From Bartonella bacilliformis Ver097 (GTDB lineage: Bacteria; Pseudomonadota; Alphaproteobacteria; Rhizobiales; Rhizobiaceae): a stretch of 64,000 bases of DNA. The stretch covers positions 248,001 to 312,000 of the forward strand of contig NZ_KL503802.1 in NCBI RefSeq assembly GCF_000709795.1. The letters are read 5' to 3'. Shown in pieces: positions 17,419 through 27,308 of the stretch. The position numbers and the translations under genes are program-made. A model generated the notes under the pieces. The model was not told the DNA's origin. It ran no database searches and saw only the letters and a program-made list of their open reading frames with translations. Every line of letters begins with the position of its first letter. The stretch's first letter is position 1.

Positions 17419-18287
17419 CCCCTATTTTCACCCATATCTTCTAAAATCGCTGTCCGTAATTCTTTTGTTACTGATGGTCTTATTCCAAACCATCTTTCAA
17501 AACCAGGAACAGCCTGGTGTAAAAGCATACCAAGTCCGTTGACTGTTTTTAAATTATGAGCTTTTGCTTGTTGTAAAAAAGGTGTAATTAACGGAGTATA
17601 GACAACATCTGTTACCAATGCTGTTGGCTTTGCTTTATGAAAATCAAAAAAAAAGCCGTTTTTTTCTTCACTAAAATTTATCATATCCATAGAAGCCGTA
17701 TTCACAATTAAATCTGCATGACAAGCTATTTCACAAAAGCGATACCAATCATAGACTTTTATAGATTTTCCGAAATATTCAGCTAAATTATCTGCGTTTT
17801 TTTTTGTACGATTAAGCAAAAAAATACGTTCAAATTTTCGTTTTTTTAAAGCGTAGAGAATAGCACGCGCTGTACCCCCAGCACCAAAAACAAGAGCCGT
17901 TTCTCCAGCCCAACCAGGAACAAAATCATCAAGATTAGCATTAAAACCATAAGCATCACTATTTGTAGCAAGAAGTTTTTTCCCTTCAAGCCACAATGTA
18001 TTCGCAGAACCAATAGCTGTTGCTATTCCATCTTTATAATCTGCTAAACGAAAAGCTTCTTGTTTATGTGGTGAAGTAACATTACCTCCCAAAATTTTTT
18101 TTTTTATTGATGCAATAAAATTTCTAAATTCTCTAACTGTTACTTCTTCTGAAACATATTCCCCATGTAAACCATAGTATTTAAGCCAAAACTCATGAAT
18201 TTTTGGTGATTTTGAATGATGAATAGGATAACCAACAACAAAAGCACGTGAACATATTTTTTTGTGATTTACTGTAAAATCAACCAT
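17415..18287 (-). CDS. aroE: Shikimate dehydrogenase
   Basis: Reduces 3-dehydroshikimate to shikimate with NADPH. From the ATG at 18287 it has 290 residues; a TTG four codons upstream is possible. The substrate-binding domain has [20 protein letters not shown] (the SKS-P motif) near 18 and [13 protein letters not shown] near 68 (catalytic Lys). The NADP domain has [17 protein letters not shown] near 132 and [14 protein letters not shown] near 156. The start lies inside the end of maf (8-base overlap) and the end overlaps coaE by 4, so the operon is tightly packed. aroB and aroK lie elsewhere in the window, showing that the chorismate route is kept. Confidence 0.94.
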   Translation of the reverse strand: MVDFTVNHKKICSRAFVVGYPIHHSKSPKIHEFWLKYYGLHGEYVSEEVTVREFRNFIASIKKKILGGNVTSPHKQEAFRLADYKDGIATAIGSANTLWLEGKKLLATNSDAYGFNANLDDFVPGWAGETALVFGAGGTARAILYALKKRKFERIFLLNRTKKNADNLAEYFGKSIKVYDWYRFCEIACHADLIVNTASMDMINFSEEKNGFFFDFHKAKPTALVTDVVYTPLITPFLQQAKAHNLKTVNGLGMLLHQAVPGFERWFGIRPSVTKELRTAILEDMGENRG

Positions 18288-18876
18288 CAATAACCCCAAA
18301 ATGACGTAATTTAGCTAACAAAGGTAATAAGGGTAAGCCAATAATAGTGAAATAACTTCCTTCTATTTTTTCAAAAAGATGAATTCCTTTCCCTTCTATC
18401 TGATATATCCCTACACTCTTGAGTACATCCATTCCCACATTCTCTAAATAACGCTCAATAAATTCTAATGAAAGGGAACGCATTGTCATGTGAGCGCTAA
18501 AAACTTCAGACCAAATTTCTTGGCTATTTTGGACTAAAGCTACTGCACTATGAAGAGAATGTGTTTTTCCTGATAAACTACGCAAACGTTGATGTGCTTC
18601 TTCCACATTTGTAACTTTATGAAAAACTTGACCTTCTAAATCAAGAACCTGATCACAACCAATAATAAATGCATTAGGAAAGCGACCAGAAACATTTTTT
18701 GCCTTAGCAATTGCAAGAAAACGGCTAAGTTTTTTTGGAGTTTTAGTTCCTATTTTTTTTTCTATTTCTCGTTCATCAAAAGAAGCTCCTTCAACGGAAA
18801 AATTCAAACCGGCATTTTTTAATAGTTGTGCACGATGAAAACTGCGAGATGCTAAAATTAACGTATTTTTTTTCAT
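18280..18876 (-). CDS. maf: Maf-family nucleotide pyrophosphatase
   Basis: Hydrolyses non-canonical or canonical nucleoside triphosphates to monophosphates; Maf proteins are linked to nucleotide house-cleaning and septation. From the ATG at 18876 it has 198 residues. The signature [19 protein letters not shown] begins at residue 5, with SFDERE near 34, GCDQVL near 78 (catalytic Asp) and the C-terminal [21 protein letters not shown] longer frame opens at 19005, but it runs into ppsR and its extra residues match nothing. The exact substrate class (7-methyl-GTP versus dTTP/UTP) was not resolved. Confidence 0.92.
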   Translation of the reverse strand: MKKNTLILASRSFHRAQLLKNAGLNFSVEGASFDEREIEKKIGTKTPKKLSRFLAIAKAKNVSGRFPNAFIIGCDQVLDLEGQVFHKVTNVEEAHQRLRSLSGKTHSLHSAVALVQNSQEIWSEVFSAHMTMRSLSLEFIERYLENVGMDVLKSVGIYQIEGKGIHLFEKIEGSYFTIIGLPLLPLLAKLRHFGVIDG

Positions 18877-18886
18877 ATAACTTTTC

Positions 18887-19711
18887 TTATTTTCCTTCAC
18901 GAAATCGTGACAAAAGCTCAAAAACTGCAGCTGCAGTTTCTTCAATAGAGCGCCTTGAAACATCAATGATCGGCCAACCAAAACGTTCACAAATACGTTT
19001 TGCATAAGTTAATTCTTCAGCTATGTTGACACGATCAGTGTAGCTTTCAATAGAAACATCCTTTCCTAATTCTCTATTTTTACGAACATGTGAAATCCGT
19101 TCAGCTGAAGCAATTAAACCAATAATCAGGGAATTTTTTCCTTCCAAAAGAGCCTTTGGTAAATCAATTCCTGGAATAAGAGGCACATTGGCAGTTTTTA
19201 TTCCGCGATTTGCCAAATAAATACTGGTTGGAGTTTTAGAAGTTCTTGAAATTCCTACAAGAATAACATCCGCATTAAATAAGTCATCTGGATATTGTCC
19301 ATCGTCATGTTCTATTGTGAAATCCAATGCTTCAATCCGACGAAAATAATCTGTACTAAGATCATGCTGTGCACTAACGCGTAAGTTTTTTGGTGTTCCA
19401 AGATAAGACTGAAAAACATTCAAAACTGGATCGAGAACAGCAGCGCAGGGAACTCCTATTTTTGTGCATTCTCTACTAAGAAGCTGTTTAATTTCTTGAT
19501 TAATGATTGTGTAAAGAACAATTCCCGGTTCTCTTTTAATTTCATCAATAACTCGCTGCAACTGTGTTTTATTGCGAATCATTGGATAAATATGTTCTAT
19601 TGGCTGAATTGTTGAATATTGCGAGGCTACAGCTTTTCCAGCAGATATTAACGTTTCTCCTGTTGCATCAGAAACCATATGTAAATGAAAGAAGTTTTTT
19701 TCTTTTTTCAT
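18887..19711 (-). CDS. ppsR: Pyruvate, phosphate dikinase regulatory protein (DUF299)
   Basis: Bifunctional kinase/phosphorylase that switches pyruvate phosphate dikinase or PEP synthase off and on. It has 274 residues. The family start HLHMVSDATGETLISAGKAV covers about 9-28, and the P-loop-like nucleotide site GISRTSKTPTSIYLANRGIK lies near 152. The same gene is the first beside the Caulobacter origin (CC_0001 type), and here its start abuts a CtrA-type site at 19719. It heads the ppsR-maf-aroE-coaE-dnaQ operon. Confidence 0.93.
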   Translation of the reverse strand: MKKEKNFFHLHMVSDATGETLISAGKAVASQYSTIQPIEHIYPMIRNKTQLQRVIDEIKREPGIVLYTIINQEIKQLLSRECTKIGVPCAAVLDPVLNVFQSYLGTPKNLRVSAQHDLSTDYFRRIEALDFTIEHDDGQYPDDLFNADVILVGISRTSKTPTSIYLANRGIKTANVPLIPGIDLPKALLEGKNSLIIGLIASAERISHVRKNRELGKDVSIESYTDRVNIAEELTYAKRICERFGWPIIDVSRRSIEETAAAVFELLSRFREGK

Positions 19712-19718
19712 ATAAACT

Positions 19719-19733
19719 TTAACGTCTTGTTAA
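19719..19733. promoter_or_regulatory. CtrA-type binding site
   Basis: TTAACGTCTTGTTAA matches the CtrA consensus TTAA-N7-TTAA exactly and starts 8 bases upstream of the ppsR ATG. CtrA represses origin firing in Caulobacter by binding such sites. A near match (TTAA-N7-TTTA) lies at 19946-19960. Confidence 0.6.
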
Positions 19734-19795
19734 TAGATGTGTATATAACTTTAAAGCCTTTTGAAAAATAAAAATTTAGAGAAAATTTTTCACCA

Positions 19796-19804
19796 TTATG
19801 CACA
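19796..19804 (+). promoter_or_regulatory. DnaA box
   Basis: TTATGCACA fits the DnaA-box consensus TTATNCACA without a mismatch. Two one-mismatch boxes in opposite orientation follow at 19849-19857 (TGGGGATAA) and 19913-19921 (TGAGGATAA). Confidence 0.6.
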
Positions 19805-19870
19805 AATTTAAGAACTATAATAAACAAATCTCTTTTACCAATAAAGAGTGGGGATAATATTTCTAACATA

Positions 19871-19896
19871 TTTTTATTATTTATTTTTATTATTTA
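19871..19896. repeat. Tandem AT-only 13-mers, candidate DNA unwinding element
   Basis: TTTTTATTATTTA occurs twice in perfect tandem and is followed by a T-run. It lies between the DnaA-like boxes, the arrangement expected for an origin's unwinding element. Confidence 0.6.
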
Positions 19897-20311
19897 TTTT
19901 TTTTAACAAAATTGAGGATAAATAGACTATAAATAATAATTCACATTAAACACAGTTTTAAATAAAAATAATCATCTCTTCCTTTTAAAATATATTTTTT
20001 ACAGAAGTTTTGAAAATGAAGATCCTATTGAATAAATAATCTTTGATGGGAAAAAGATATTAATTTGCAATTATGTAGGAAACAGACAGGTTATCTCTTC
20101 TAAATTTTTATCTTGTGAAATAAATTAGTTATTTTATGTAATTTCTAAGATTACATAAAAAAAATTAAGGTATAAGAGTAACTCTTGCAGTTTAGGAAAG
20201 TTAAGTGTATGATGTTTTTTTCTCAAGAGAGTGTTCATTCTCTAATTTTCCTAAAATAGTTAAATCTTTTCGAAAATAATTTCCTATTCTAAATTTAAAA
20301 GAGAACATTTC

Positions 20312-21577
20312 ATGCAAGAAATGAAACTACAAGAACTTAAAAGTAAAAGCCCTGTTGAACTTATCTCTTTTGCTGAAACATTGGAAGTTGAGAATGCTTC
20401 ACTAATGCGTAAACAAGAATTGATGTTTGCCATTTTGAAAAAGCTCGCTTTGCAAGACGTAGAAATTATTGGAGAGGGTGTTGTTGAAGTTTTACAAGAT
20501 GGGTTTGGATTTTTACGATCTGCTGATGCTAATTATCTTCCAGGACCTGATGATATTTATATTTTACCCTCACAAATTCAATCTTTTTCTCTAAAAACAG
20601 GGGATACTGTTGAAGGCCCTATACGCGGTCCAAAAGAAGGAGAACGTTATTTTGCTCTTCTTAAAGTGAATAAAATAAATTTTGAAGATCCTGAAAAAAT
20701 TCGTTATAAAATTCATTTTGATAATCTTACACCTCTTTATCCAAATGAACCTTTCCGAATGGAAATTCAAGATCCTATGGAAAAGGATATGTCATCACGA
20801 ATTGTTGATTTAATATCTCCATTAGGAAAAGGTCAGAGAGGGTTAATTGTAGCCCCTCCTCGGACAGGAAAAACAGTTTTATTACAAAATATAGCTCATT
20901 CTATTACAACTAATCACCCTGAATGTTATCTTATTGTTCTTTTGATTGATGAGCGTCCAGAAGAAGTTACAGATATGCAACGTTCTGTGAAAGGAGAAGT
21001 GGTTTCTTCTACCTTTGATGAACCGGCAGTACGTCATGTGCGTGTAGCTGAAATGGTTATTGAAAAAGCTAAACGCTTGGTTGAATATGGGCGTGATGTT
21101 GTCATTCTCCTTGATTCAATTACCCGTCTTGGGCGAGCATATAACACTGTTATTCCTTCATCAGGAAAGGTTTTGACAGGTGGTGTTGATGCCAATGCTT
21201 TGCAACGTCCAAAACGTTTTTTTGGTGCAGCACGTAATATTGAAGAAGGTGGGTCTTTAACTATTATTGCTACAGCTCTTATTGATACGGGTAGCCGTAT
21301 GGATGAGGTTATTTTTGAAGAATTCAAAGGAACAGGGAATTCGGAAATTGTTCTTGATCGTAAAGTTTCTGATAAACGTATTTTCCCAGCTATAGATGTT
21401 TTAAAGTCAGGAACGCGCAAAGAAGATCTTTTAGTAGTACGTCAAGATTTGCATAAAATTTTCATACTTCGTCGTATTTTAGCTCCTATGAATGTAACGG
21501 ATGCAATGGAATTTTTGATTGATAAATTGAAGCATACAAAAAATAATAGTGAATTTTTTGACTCAATGAATACTTAA
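20312..21577 (+). CDS. rho: Transcription termination factor Rho
   Basis: Hexameric RNA-dependent ATPase that ends transcription. It has 421 residues: an N-terminal helical bundle ([20 protein letters not shown]), the RNA-binding cold-shock-like domain ([20 protein letters not shown] near 49), and the ATPase with Walker [10 protein letters not shown] near 181, Walker [17 protein letters not shown] near 262, and the Q/R loop residues in [20 protein letters not shown]. It begins about 600 bases from ppsR and leads the rho-mnmE-mnmG-rsmG-parA-parB series. Confidence 0.97.
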   Translation: MQEMKLQELKSKSPVELISFAETLEVENASLMRKQELMFAILKKLALQDVEIIGEGVVEVLQDGFGFLRSADANYLPGPDDIYILPSQIQSFSLKTGDTVEGPIRGPKEGERYFALLKVNKINFEDPEKIRYKIHFDNLTPLYPNEPFRMEIQDPMEKDMSSRIVDLISPLGKGQRGLIVAPPRTGKTVLLQNIAHSITTNHPECYLIVLLIDERPEEVTDMQRSVKGEVVSSTFDEPAVRHVRVAEMVIEKAKRLVEYGRDVVILLDSITRLGRAYNTVIPSSGKVLTGGVDANALQRPKRFFGAARNIEEGGSLTIIATALIDTGSRMDEVIFEEFKGTGNSEIVLDRKVSDKRIFPAIDVLKSGTRKEDLLVVRQDLHKIFILRRILAPMNVTDAMEFLIDKLKHTKNNSEFFDSMNT

Positions 21578-21608
21578 AAATATTTATTTTAAAATTAGGA
21601 TTAATCCT

Positions 21609-22916
21609 GTGAATACAATCTTTGCTGTTTCAAGTGGATTGTTGCCTTCAGGCGTCGCAGTCATACGGATTTCTGGTCCTCGTGTTATTGATATTGTAAA
21701 AACGCTTTGTGGTTGTTTGCCTAAGGCGCGTTTTATGCATTACGGGGATTTGATTGCACGTGATGGTAGTTTTTTGGATTCCGCCTTAACTGTTTTTTTT
21801 CCTCGTCCTCATAGTTTTACAGGAGAGGATTGTGCAGAATTTCATTTGCATGGAGGAAAAGCCGTTGTTAATCGCTTTCTTGATGAATTATCTACATTTT
21901 CTGGATGTCGTCTTGCGGAAGCAGGAGAATTTTCACGTCGAGCTTTTATTGAGGGAAAAATAGATCTTATCCAAGCGGAAGGTCTTGCTGATTTAATAGA
22001 AGCAGAGACAGAAAGCCAGCGACGTTTAGCTGTTATGGGTGCAAATGGTCATTTAACAGAACTTTATCGTAATTGGCGCAATAAACTTATAACAGCACGC
22101 GCTTTAATTGAAGCAGAACTTGATTTTTCTGATGAAGCGGATGTTTCTAATTTTTCTTCTGATAAAGTTTGGCAAAATATGCAAGAGCTCAGCTATTCAC
22201 TTTGTGAACATATAGCTGAAGGAGAACGTGCAAATATTTTACGTGATGGAATAAAAATCGTTATTGTAGGAGTTCCAAATTCTGGAAAATCGAGCATTAT
22301 TAACCGTCTTGCAGGAAAACCTATAGCCATTGTGACAGAAGAAGAAGGGACAACGCGTGACGCTTTAGAAGTCAGATTGGTACTTGGTGGTTTACCTGTT
22401 TTAGTAACGGATACTGCTGGTTTCAGGGAGACAGAAAACAAAGTTGAACAATTAGGAATAGATATTGCAAAACAACATGTTATGGATGCTGATCTTGTGA
22501 TTTTGGTTGATGATATGAAAAATCCTCAAGAAATTTTTTTACCAAATACATCAGCTGAAATATGGCGTGTTGGTAATAAACTTGATATTTGTGAAGGTGA
22601 TAAAACGCGTTGGCCCATACAATTTTCAGCATTAAATGGTTTAAATTTTGATTATTTTATAAAAAAAATAGAATCTTTTTGTTTGCATCGTATTGCTAAG
22701 ATTGGAAATATTTTTCCAGCACGAAAAAGGCAGATTCAGTTATTAAAAGAGGCCGTTAAAGAAATTGATGCTTCAATAAATTATACTTTTCTTGATTTAA
22801 GTTTACGTGCCGAGCATCTTCGTCGTGCTAGTGATGCTCTTGGACGAATTACGGGCGATATTGATGTTGAGGATTTGCTTGATATTATTTTTTCACAATT
22901 TTGTATTGGTAAATAA
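21609..22916 (+). CDS. mnmE: tRNA uridine-5-carboxymethylaminomethyl modification GTPase MnmE
   Basis: GTPase that, with MnmG, makes the cmnm5 modification on wobble uridine of several tRNAs. It has 435 residues: an N-terminal folate-binding domain (IFAVSSGLLPSGVAVIRISG), a helical domain, an inserted G domain with GVPNSGKSSIINRLAG near 221, the TT-D of EGTTRDALEV, DTAGFRE and GNKLDI, and the functional C-terminal FCIGK. The start codon is GTG at 21609, with a weak AGGA before it. The partner mnmG follows directly. Confidence 0.96.
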   Translation: MNTIFAVSSGLLPSGVAVIRISGPRVIDIVKTLCGCLPKARFMHYGDLIARDGSFLDSALTVFFPRPHSFTGEDCAEFHLHGGKAVVNRFLDELSTFSGCRLAEAGEFSRRAFIEGKIDLIQAEGLADLIEAETESQRRLAVMGANGHLTELYRNWRNKLITARALIEAELDFSDEADVSNFSSDKVWQNMQELSYSLCEHIAEGERANILRDGIKIVIVGVPNSGKSSIINRLAGKPIAIVTEEEGTTRDALEVRLVLGGLPVLVTDTAGFRETENKVEQLGIDIAKQHVMDADLVILVDDMKNPQEIFLPNTSAEIWRVGNKLDICEGDKTRWPIQFSALNGLNFDYFIKKIESFCLHRIAKIGNIFPARKRQIQLLKEAVKEIDASINYTFLDLSLRAEHLRRASDALGRITGDIDVEDLLDIIFSQFCIGK

Positions 22917-22979
22917 TGATTTGCGTGAAAAATTAATTATTTCATAGACAGATTTATAAGATCATGTATTTTAAGATTC

Positions 22980-22995
22980 TGTTTCACGTGAAACT
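22980..22995. promoter_or_regulatory. parS: parS-like centromere site 1
   Basis: TGTTTCACGTGAAACT differs from the widespread parS 16-mer (TGTTTCACGTGAAACA) only at the last base. It lies in the mnmE-mnmG gap, 2.6 kb upstream of parA. The perfect inner palindrome GTTTCACGTGAAAC is what ParB's helix-turn-helix reads. Confidence 0.85.
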
Positions 22996-23016
22996 TTACG
23001 GGTGATTCTCTATGGA

Positions 23017-24894
23017 ATGAAACAAATGCAATCATATGACGTCATTATTGTTGGAGGAGGTCATGCTGGCTGTGAAGCTGCTTCAGCTTCTGCACGCACT
23101 GGAGCACAGACTGCACTCGTTACATATCGCTTATCAGACTTTGGAACAATGTCTTGTAATCCAGCTATTGGTGGACTTGGAAAAGGACATTTAGTTCGCG
23201 AGATAGACGCTTTAGATGGTTTAATGGGGCGAGCTGCAGATTTTGCAGGAATACAATTCCGGCTTCTTAATAGACGTAAAGGACCAGCAGTAAGGGGACC
23301 ACGTACACAAGCTGACCGACAATTATACAAAAAAGCAATTCAAAAGCTTTTACGACAGCAGGATAATTTATTTCTCATTGAAGATGAAGTTGTTGATATA
23401 ATTGTTAAAAATAATCGTGTTTCAGGTGTTCTTTTAAAAAATCAGGGAAATATTTTTTCTGGTGCTGTCGTTTTAACAACAGGTACTTTCTTAAATGGTC
23501 TTATTCACATAGGTAATAAAACGTGGCCTGCTGGACGTATAGGTGAACAGGCAAGTACGCAACTTGCTGGACGTTTAAAAAATTATGGAATCAGTTTTGG
23601 ACGATTAAAAACAGGAACTCCTGCACGTCTTAGTAAAAAAACAATTCGTTGGGATATTCTTCCTAAACAACAAGCTGATGAAGATCCGGTTCCTTTTTCT
23701 TTGTTAACAGAAAAAATTAAACAACCTCAAATTGAATGTGCAATAACACGTACAAATGCACAAACACATCACATTATTAGTGAAAATATTCACCGCTCTG
23801 CTTTATATTCTGGAGCTATTGAAGGAGTTGGGCCTCGTTATTGTCCTTCAATTGAAGATAAAATTATTAAATTTGGTGAACGTGATGGACATCAAATTTT
23901 CTTAGAACCAGAAGGGTTAGAAGATGATGTTATTTACCCTAATGGTGTATCGACTTCTCTTCCTGAGGATGTACAAATTTCTTTATTAAAAACGATAGAA
24001 GGGCTAGAAAATGTTACTGTTTTACAGCCCGGTTATGCTATTGAATATGATTTTATTAATCCACAACATCTTAGCAAGACTCTAGAATTACGATCTTTAC
24101 CAGGATTATTTTTAGCTGGCCAAATTAATGGTACAACGGGATATGAAGAAGCTGCAGCACAAGGCCTTTTAGCTGGATTGAATGCTGCACGCCAAGTTGG
24201 GGGATTAGACGAAATTATCTTAAGTCGCTCTACGGCTTATATTGGTGTGATGATAGATGATTTAATTTTACGTGGAGTTTGTGAACCTTATCGAATGTTT
24301 ACATCACGTGCTGAGTTTCGTTTATCTTTGCGTGCTGACAATGCTGATACTCGTTTAACACCTTTAGCACGAGAATGGGGTATTGTCGGTCATAAACGTT
24401 GGACATTCTATCAAAACAAACAGAAACGCCTTGATCACGCAAGATCAATCTGCCAAAAGCTTTTTTTGACTTCTAATGAAGCATCTGCTCATGGATTACA
24501 AATAAATAATGATGGAATTCGGCGTTCAGCTTATACTCTTTTATCTTATCCTAACATGAATGTCGCACGCCTTACAGGCTTTTGGCCACAATTACACTCA
24601 ATTGATACTAAAACAGCTGAAGCTTTAGAAATTGAGGCGCAATATGCGGTTTATTTAGAAAGACAAGCACAAGATATTGCCGCTCTTCAAAGAGATGAAC
24701 GTTTAGAAATTCCCTCGTCTCTTAATATTCAGGCTATTTATGGTCTTTCAAATGAGTTAAAAACAAAAATTCAGAAAATATCACCACGTTCAATAGCAGA
24801 TGCTCAAAAAATTGATGGTATGACACCAGCAGCATTATCATTAATTATTACATATATTCAACGTCAACGACGTGAAAAGGGAAAATTGTCTTGA
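23017..24894 (+). CDS. mnmG: tRNA uridine-5-carboxymethylaminomethyl modification enzyme MnmG
   Basis: FAD-dependent partner of MnmE. From the ATG at 23017 it has 625 residues; ATG at 23026 and GTG at 23002 are alternatives. The FAD-binding motif [14 protein letters not shown] lies near 10, the MnmG signatures [16 protein letters not shown] near 95 and [20 protein letters not shown] near 175, the catalytic-Cys region [10 protein letters not shown] near 273, and [15 protein letters not shown] near 380. The C-terminal helical domain ends [19 protein letters not shown]. Its stop overlaps the rsmG ATG (TGATG). Confidence 0.96.
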   Translation: MKQMQSYDVIIVGGGHAGCEAASASARTGAQTALVTYRLSDFGTMSCNPAIGGLGKGHLVREIDALDGLMGRAADFAGIQFRLLNRRKGPAVRGPRTQADRQLYKKAIQKLLRQQDNLFLIEDEVVDIIVKNNRVSGVLLKNQGNIFSGAVVLTTGTFLNGLIHIGNKTWPAGRIGEQASTQLAGRLKNYGISFGRLKTGTPARLSKKTIRWDILPKQQADEDPVPFSLLTEKIKQPQIECAITRTNAQTHHIISENIHRSALYSGAIEGVGPRYCPSIEDKIIKFGERDGHQIFLEPEGLEDDVIYPNGVSTSLPEDVQISLLKTIEGLENVTVLQPGYAIEYDFINPQHLSKTLELRSLPGLFLAGQINGTTGYEEAAAQGLLAGLNAARQVGGLDEIILSRSTAYIGVMIDDLILRGVCEPYRMFTSRAEFRLSLRADNADTRLTPLAREWGIVGHKRWTFYQNKQKRLDHARSICQKLFLTSNEASAHGLQINNDGIRRSAYTLLSYPNMNVARLTGFWPQLHSIDTKTAEALEIEAQYAVYLERQAQDIAALQRDERLEIPSSLNIQAIYGLSNELKTKIQKISPRSIADAQKIDGMTPAALSLIITYIQRQRREKGKLS

Positions 24895-25541
24895 TGGTTG
24901 TTTTTGTAGAACAAAAATATCAGGAGCTTTTAAATATATTGCCCTCTGTTTCACGTGAAACGATGGAAAATTTAATACAGTTTGAATCTCTTATCATTCA
25001 GTGGAACACACATATTAATTTAATATCTGCAGCAACAGTACCATTTTTATGGACACGTCATATCTTAGATTCTGCGCAGATTTATCCTTTATACAGTCAA
25101 TGTTTACACTGGTGTGATTTTGGTTCAGGAGGAGGATTCCCCGCTATTGTTATTGCTATATTTCTTAAAGAAAAACAAAAAGGACACATTGATTTGGTTG
25201 AAAGTAATGGAAAAAAAGTTGCTTTTTTACGAACAGTTATTGCTCAACTTAATCTTCCAGCAACTGTACATCATTGTAGAATTGAAGATATTTATCAAAA
25301 AATCAATGCGCCAGAAATTATAACAGCGCGAGGTTTAGCTTCATTAGATACTCTTTTGCAACTAACATTTCCTTGGTTAAAACAAAAAACAATTGCTCTT
25401 TTGCAAAAAGGTCGGGATTACGCTATAGAAATAGAAAATGCTTATGCCAATTGGCGCTTTAATTTACAAAAACATCAAAGTAAAATTGATAAAAATTCTG
25501 TTATTTTAGAAATTTCTCATGTTCGATCATGTCGAGGATAA
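24894..25541 (+). CDS. rsmG: 16S rRNA (guanine527-N7)-methyltransferase RsmG
   Basis: Methylates G527 of 16S rRNA. From the ATG at 24894, which overlaps the mnmG stop, it has 215 residues. The N-terminus reads LPSVSRETMENLIQFESLII, then LWTRHILDSAQIYPL near 48 (family HILDS motif), the SAM motif CDFGSGGGFPAIVIAI near 70, and ITARGLASLDTLLQL near 144. A parS-like sequence is embedded in codons for SVSRET. The 3' end overlaps one possible parA start. Confidence 0.94.
   Translation: MVVFVEQKYQELLNILPSVSRETMENLIQFESLIIQWNTHINLISAATVPFLWTRHILDSAQIYPLYSQCLHWCDFGSGGGFPAIVIAIFLKEKQKGHIDLVESNGKKVAFLRTVIAQLNLPATVHHCRIEDIYQKINAPEIITARGLASLDTLLQLTFPWLKQKTIALLQKGRDYAIEIENAYANWRFNLQKHQSKIDKNSVILEISHVRSCRG
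24947..24962. promoter_or_regulatory. parS: parS-like centromere site 2 (inside rsmG)
   Basis: TGTTTCACGTGAAACG matches the parS consensus in 15 of 16 positions and sits in the coding sequence of rsmG, 0.6 kb from parA. A third copy, less complete at the left edge, lies at 31747-31762 inside dapF. Confidence 0.85.
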
Positions 25542-25546
25542 ACAAG

Positions 25547-26344
25547 ATGAACGAAACACGGATCATCGCTGTTGCAAACCAAAAAGGTGGGGTCGGTAAA
25601 ACAACCACAACAATTAATCTCGCAACAGCTTTAGCAGCTATTGGGAAAAATGTTCTTATTATGGATATTGATCCGCAAGGTAATGCGAGTACAGGTCTAG
25701 GAATTGATCGTAATAATCGTCCTTTATCATCATATGATGTCTTAGTTTCTGGAGTTTCAATTGCAGAGGCTGCTTTAAAAACGGTTGTTCCTAACCTACA
25801 TATTGTGCCTTCTACACTTGATCTTTTAGGTATAGAAATGGAAATTGCTTCATCATTAGATCGTATTAAACGGTTGCGTAAAGCACTTTATGATGACCAA
25901 AAAGTTGCCAAAAAATTTAACTATATTCTAATAGATTGTCCTCCTTCACTTAATCTTTTGACATTAAACGCTATGGGAGCTGCGGATTCTGTTTTAGTAC
26001 CGATGCAATGCGAATTTTTAGCACTTGAAGGTTTAAGTCAGTTGCTTGAAACAGTAAAACAGGTGCGGTATGCTCTGAATCCGTCTTTAGAAATTCAAGG
26101 TATTGTGTTAACGATGTATGATGGACGTAATAATCTTTCAAATCAAGTTGTTGAAGATGTACGCTCTTTTATGGGAGAAAAAGTTTATCGTACCGTTATT
26201 CCGCGTAATGTACGTGTATCTGAAGCCCCTTCTTTTGGTAAGCCAGCATTGCTTTATGATCTCAAATGTGCAGGGAGCCAAGCTTATTTACGATTGGCAT
26301 CAGAAGTTATTCAACGTGAAAAACAAGCAGAAGCGGCTGCTTAA
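25547..26344 (+). CDS. parA: Chromosome-partitioning ATPase ParA
   Basis: ParA/Soj-type ATPase that moves ParB-parS complexes to the cell poles. From the ATG at 25547, preceded by AGGA at the right spacing, it has 265 residues; the ATG at 25529 is the alternative. The deviant Walker A KGGVGKTTTTINLATALAAI starts near 14, DIDPQGNASTGLG near 40 supplies the switch I Asp, and LIDCPPSLNLLTLNA near 124 is the Walker B region. No N-terminal helix-turn-helix is present, so this is a chromosomal and not a plasmid-type ParA. Confidence 0.96.
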   Translation: MNETRIIAVANQKGGVGKTTTTINLATALAAIGKNVLIMDIDPQGNASTGLGIDRNNRPLSSYDVLVSGVSIAEAALKTVVPNLHIVPSTLDLLGIEMEIASSLDRIKRLRKALYDDQKVAKKFNYILIDCPPSLNLLTLNAMGAADSVLVPMQCEFLALEGLSQLLETVKQVRYALNPSLEIQGIVLTMYDGRNNLSNQVVEDVRSFMGEKVYRTVIPRNVRVSEAPSFGKPALLYDLKCAGSQAYLRLASEVIQREKQAEAAA

Positions 26345-26396
26345 AAAATACAAGAGAAAGTGATTTATTGTAAAAATAAATTCGAAGAGTGAAGTT

Positions 26397-27308
26397 ATGA
26401 ATGAGGATCAATCAAAAAAGAGACTGGGACGTGGGTTAGCAGCGTTGATTGGAGATATCAATTTAGATGGTAATTCTATATATCAATCAGAATATCAACC
26501 AGATCTTTCCGGATTGTCTGTTGAGTCAGAGGTTGCTTTTGAAAAATTTGTCTCTATTGAGCTTATTTTACCCAATCCATGTAATCCACGGCGCCATTTT
26601 ACCGATTTAGAACTTGATGATTTAGCTCAATCAATTCGCCAACATGGAGTTATTCAGCCTATCGTTGTAAGGCCTTCGCGTAATTATCCAAACCGGTTTG
26701 AATTGATTGCTGGTGAACGGCGATGGCGTGCTGCACAGCGAGCAGATTTAAGTCAACTGCCCGTTATTGTTCGCGATGTGGATGATAAGACAGCTTTAGA
26801 ATTAGCTATTATTGAAAATATTCAGCGTACGGATCTTAATTCTATTGAAGAAGGAAAGGGGTATGAACTTTTGCTCAATGAGCATGGTTATACTCAAGCA
26901 GAGCTTGCGCAGATTATCGGAAAAAGTCGCAGCCATATTGCAAATACTCTCCGCTTATTAAAACTTCCACCTGAAGTGCAACAATTTGTGATAGAAGGTC
27001 AACTTTCAGCAGGTCATGCACGTTGTCTTATCACAGTTGATAATCCACGGGATTTAGCTGATAAGATTATTCGTGAAGGTCTTTCTGTACGTCAGGCAGA
27101 AATGCTTGCTAATGAAAGAATGAACTCTGAAAATAAAAAGAAGATTGTAAAAGAAAAAGACAAAGAAACAGAATTTTTAGAAAAATTACTTTCCGATATT
27201 ATTGGAATGAAAGTTGTTATTCAACATAGAAAAAAAGGCGGAGATTTAAAAATTCACTATTCTTCGTTAGAGCAGTTAGACGATATTTGTCGACGTTTGC
27301 AAGATTAA
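26397..27308 (+). CDS. parB: Chromosome-partitioning protein ParB
   Basis: CTP-dependent clamp that loads at parS. It has 303 residues: LGRGLAALIGD at the N-terminus (ParA-interacting), the CTPase domain with NPCNPRRHFTDLELDDLAQS near 60 and AGERRWRAAQRAD near 104 (GERRxRA), the parS-reading helix-turn-helix TQAELAQIIGKSRSHIANTL near 160, then a charged linker and the dimerisation end LKIHYSSLEQLDDICRRL. Three parS-like sites occur in the window. The stop abuts the convergent gene at 27309. Confidence 0.96.
   Translation: MNEDQSKKRLGRGLAALIGDINLDGNSIYQSEYQPDLSGLSVESEVAFEKFVSIELILPNPCNPRRHFTDLELDDLAQSIRQHGVIQPIVVRPSRNYPNRFELIAGERRWRAAQRADLSQLPVIVRDVDDKTALELAIIENIQRTDLNSIEEGKGYELLLNEHGYTQAELAQIIGKSRSHIANTLRLLKLPPEVQQFVIEGQLSAGHARCLITVDNPRDLADKIIREGLSVRQAEMLANERMNSENKKKIVKEKDKETEFLEKLLSDIIGMKVVIQHRKKGGDLKIHYSSLEQLDDICRRLQD

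Larger units (their letters stand above)
19712..20311. other. oriC: Candidate chromosomal replication origin region
   Basis: 600 AT-rich bases between divergent ppsR and rho, where many alphaproteobacteria have hemE and the origin. Within 205 bases it holds a CtrA-type TTAA-N7-TTAA site (19719-19733), a perfect TTATNCACA DnaA box (19796-19804), two one-mismatch DnaA boxes (19849-19857 and 19913-19921), and two tandem identical AT 13-mers (19871-19896) that could act as the unwinding element. hemE itself is absent, in line with haem auxotrophy in Bartonella. No protein-coding frame is seen. The promoters of ppsR and rho must also be here. Confidence 0.7.

Noticed and set aside
18243-18256. CACGTGAAC-like sequence in aroE considered as a fourth parS
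   Set aside because: Only one half of the palindrome matches; GCACGTGAAC lacks the TTTC arm.
18877-19005. N-terminal extension of maf into ppsR
   Set aside because: The extra residues precede the invariant Maf start and overlap ppsR coding sequence in another frame.
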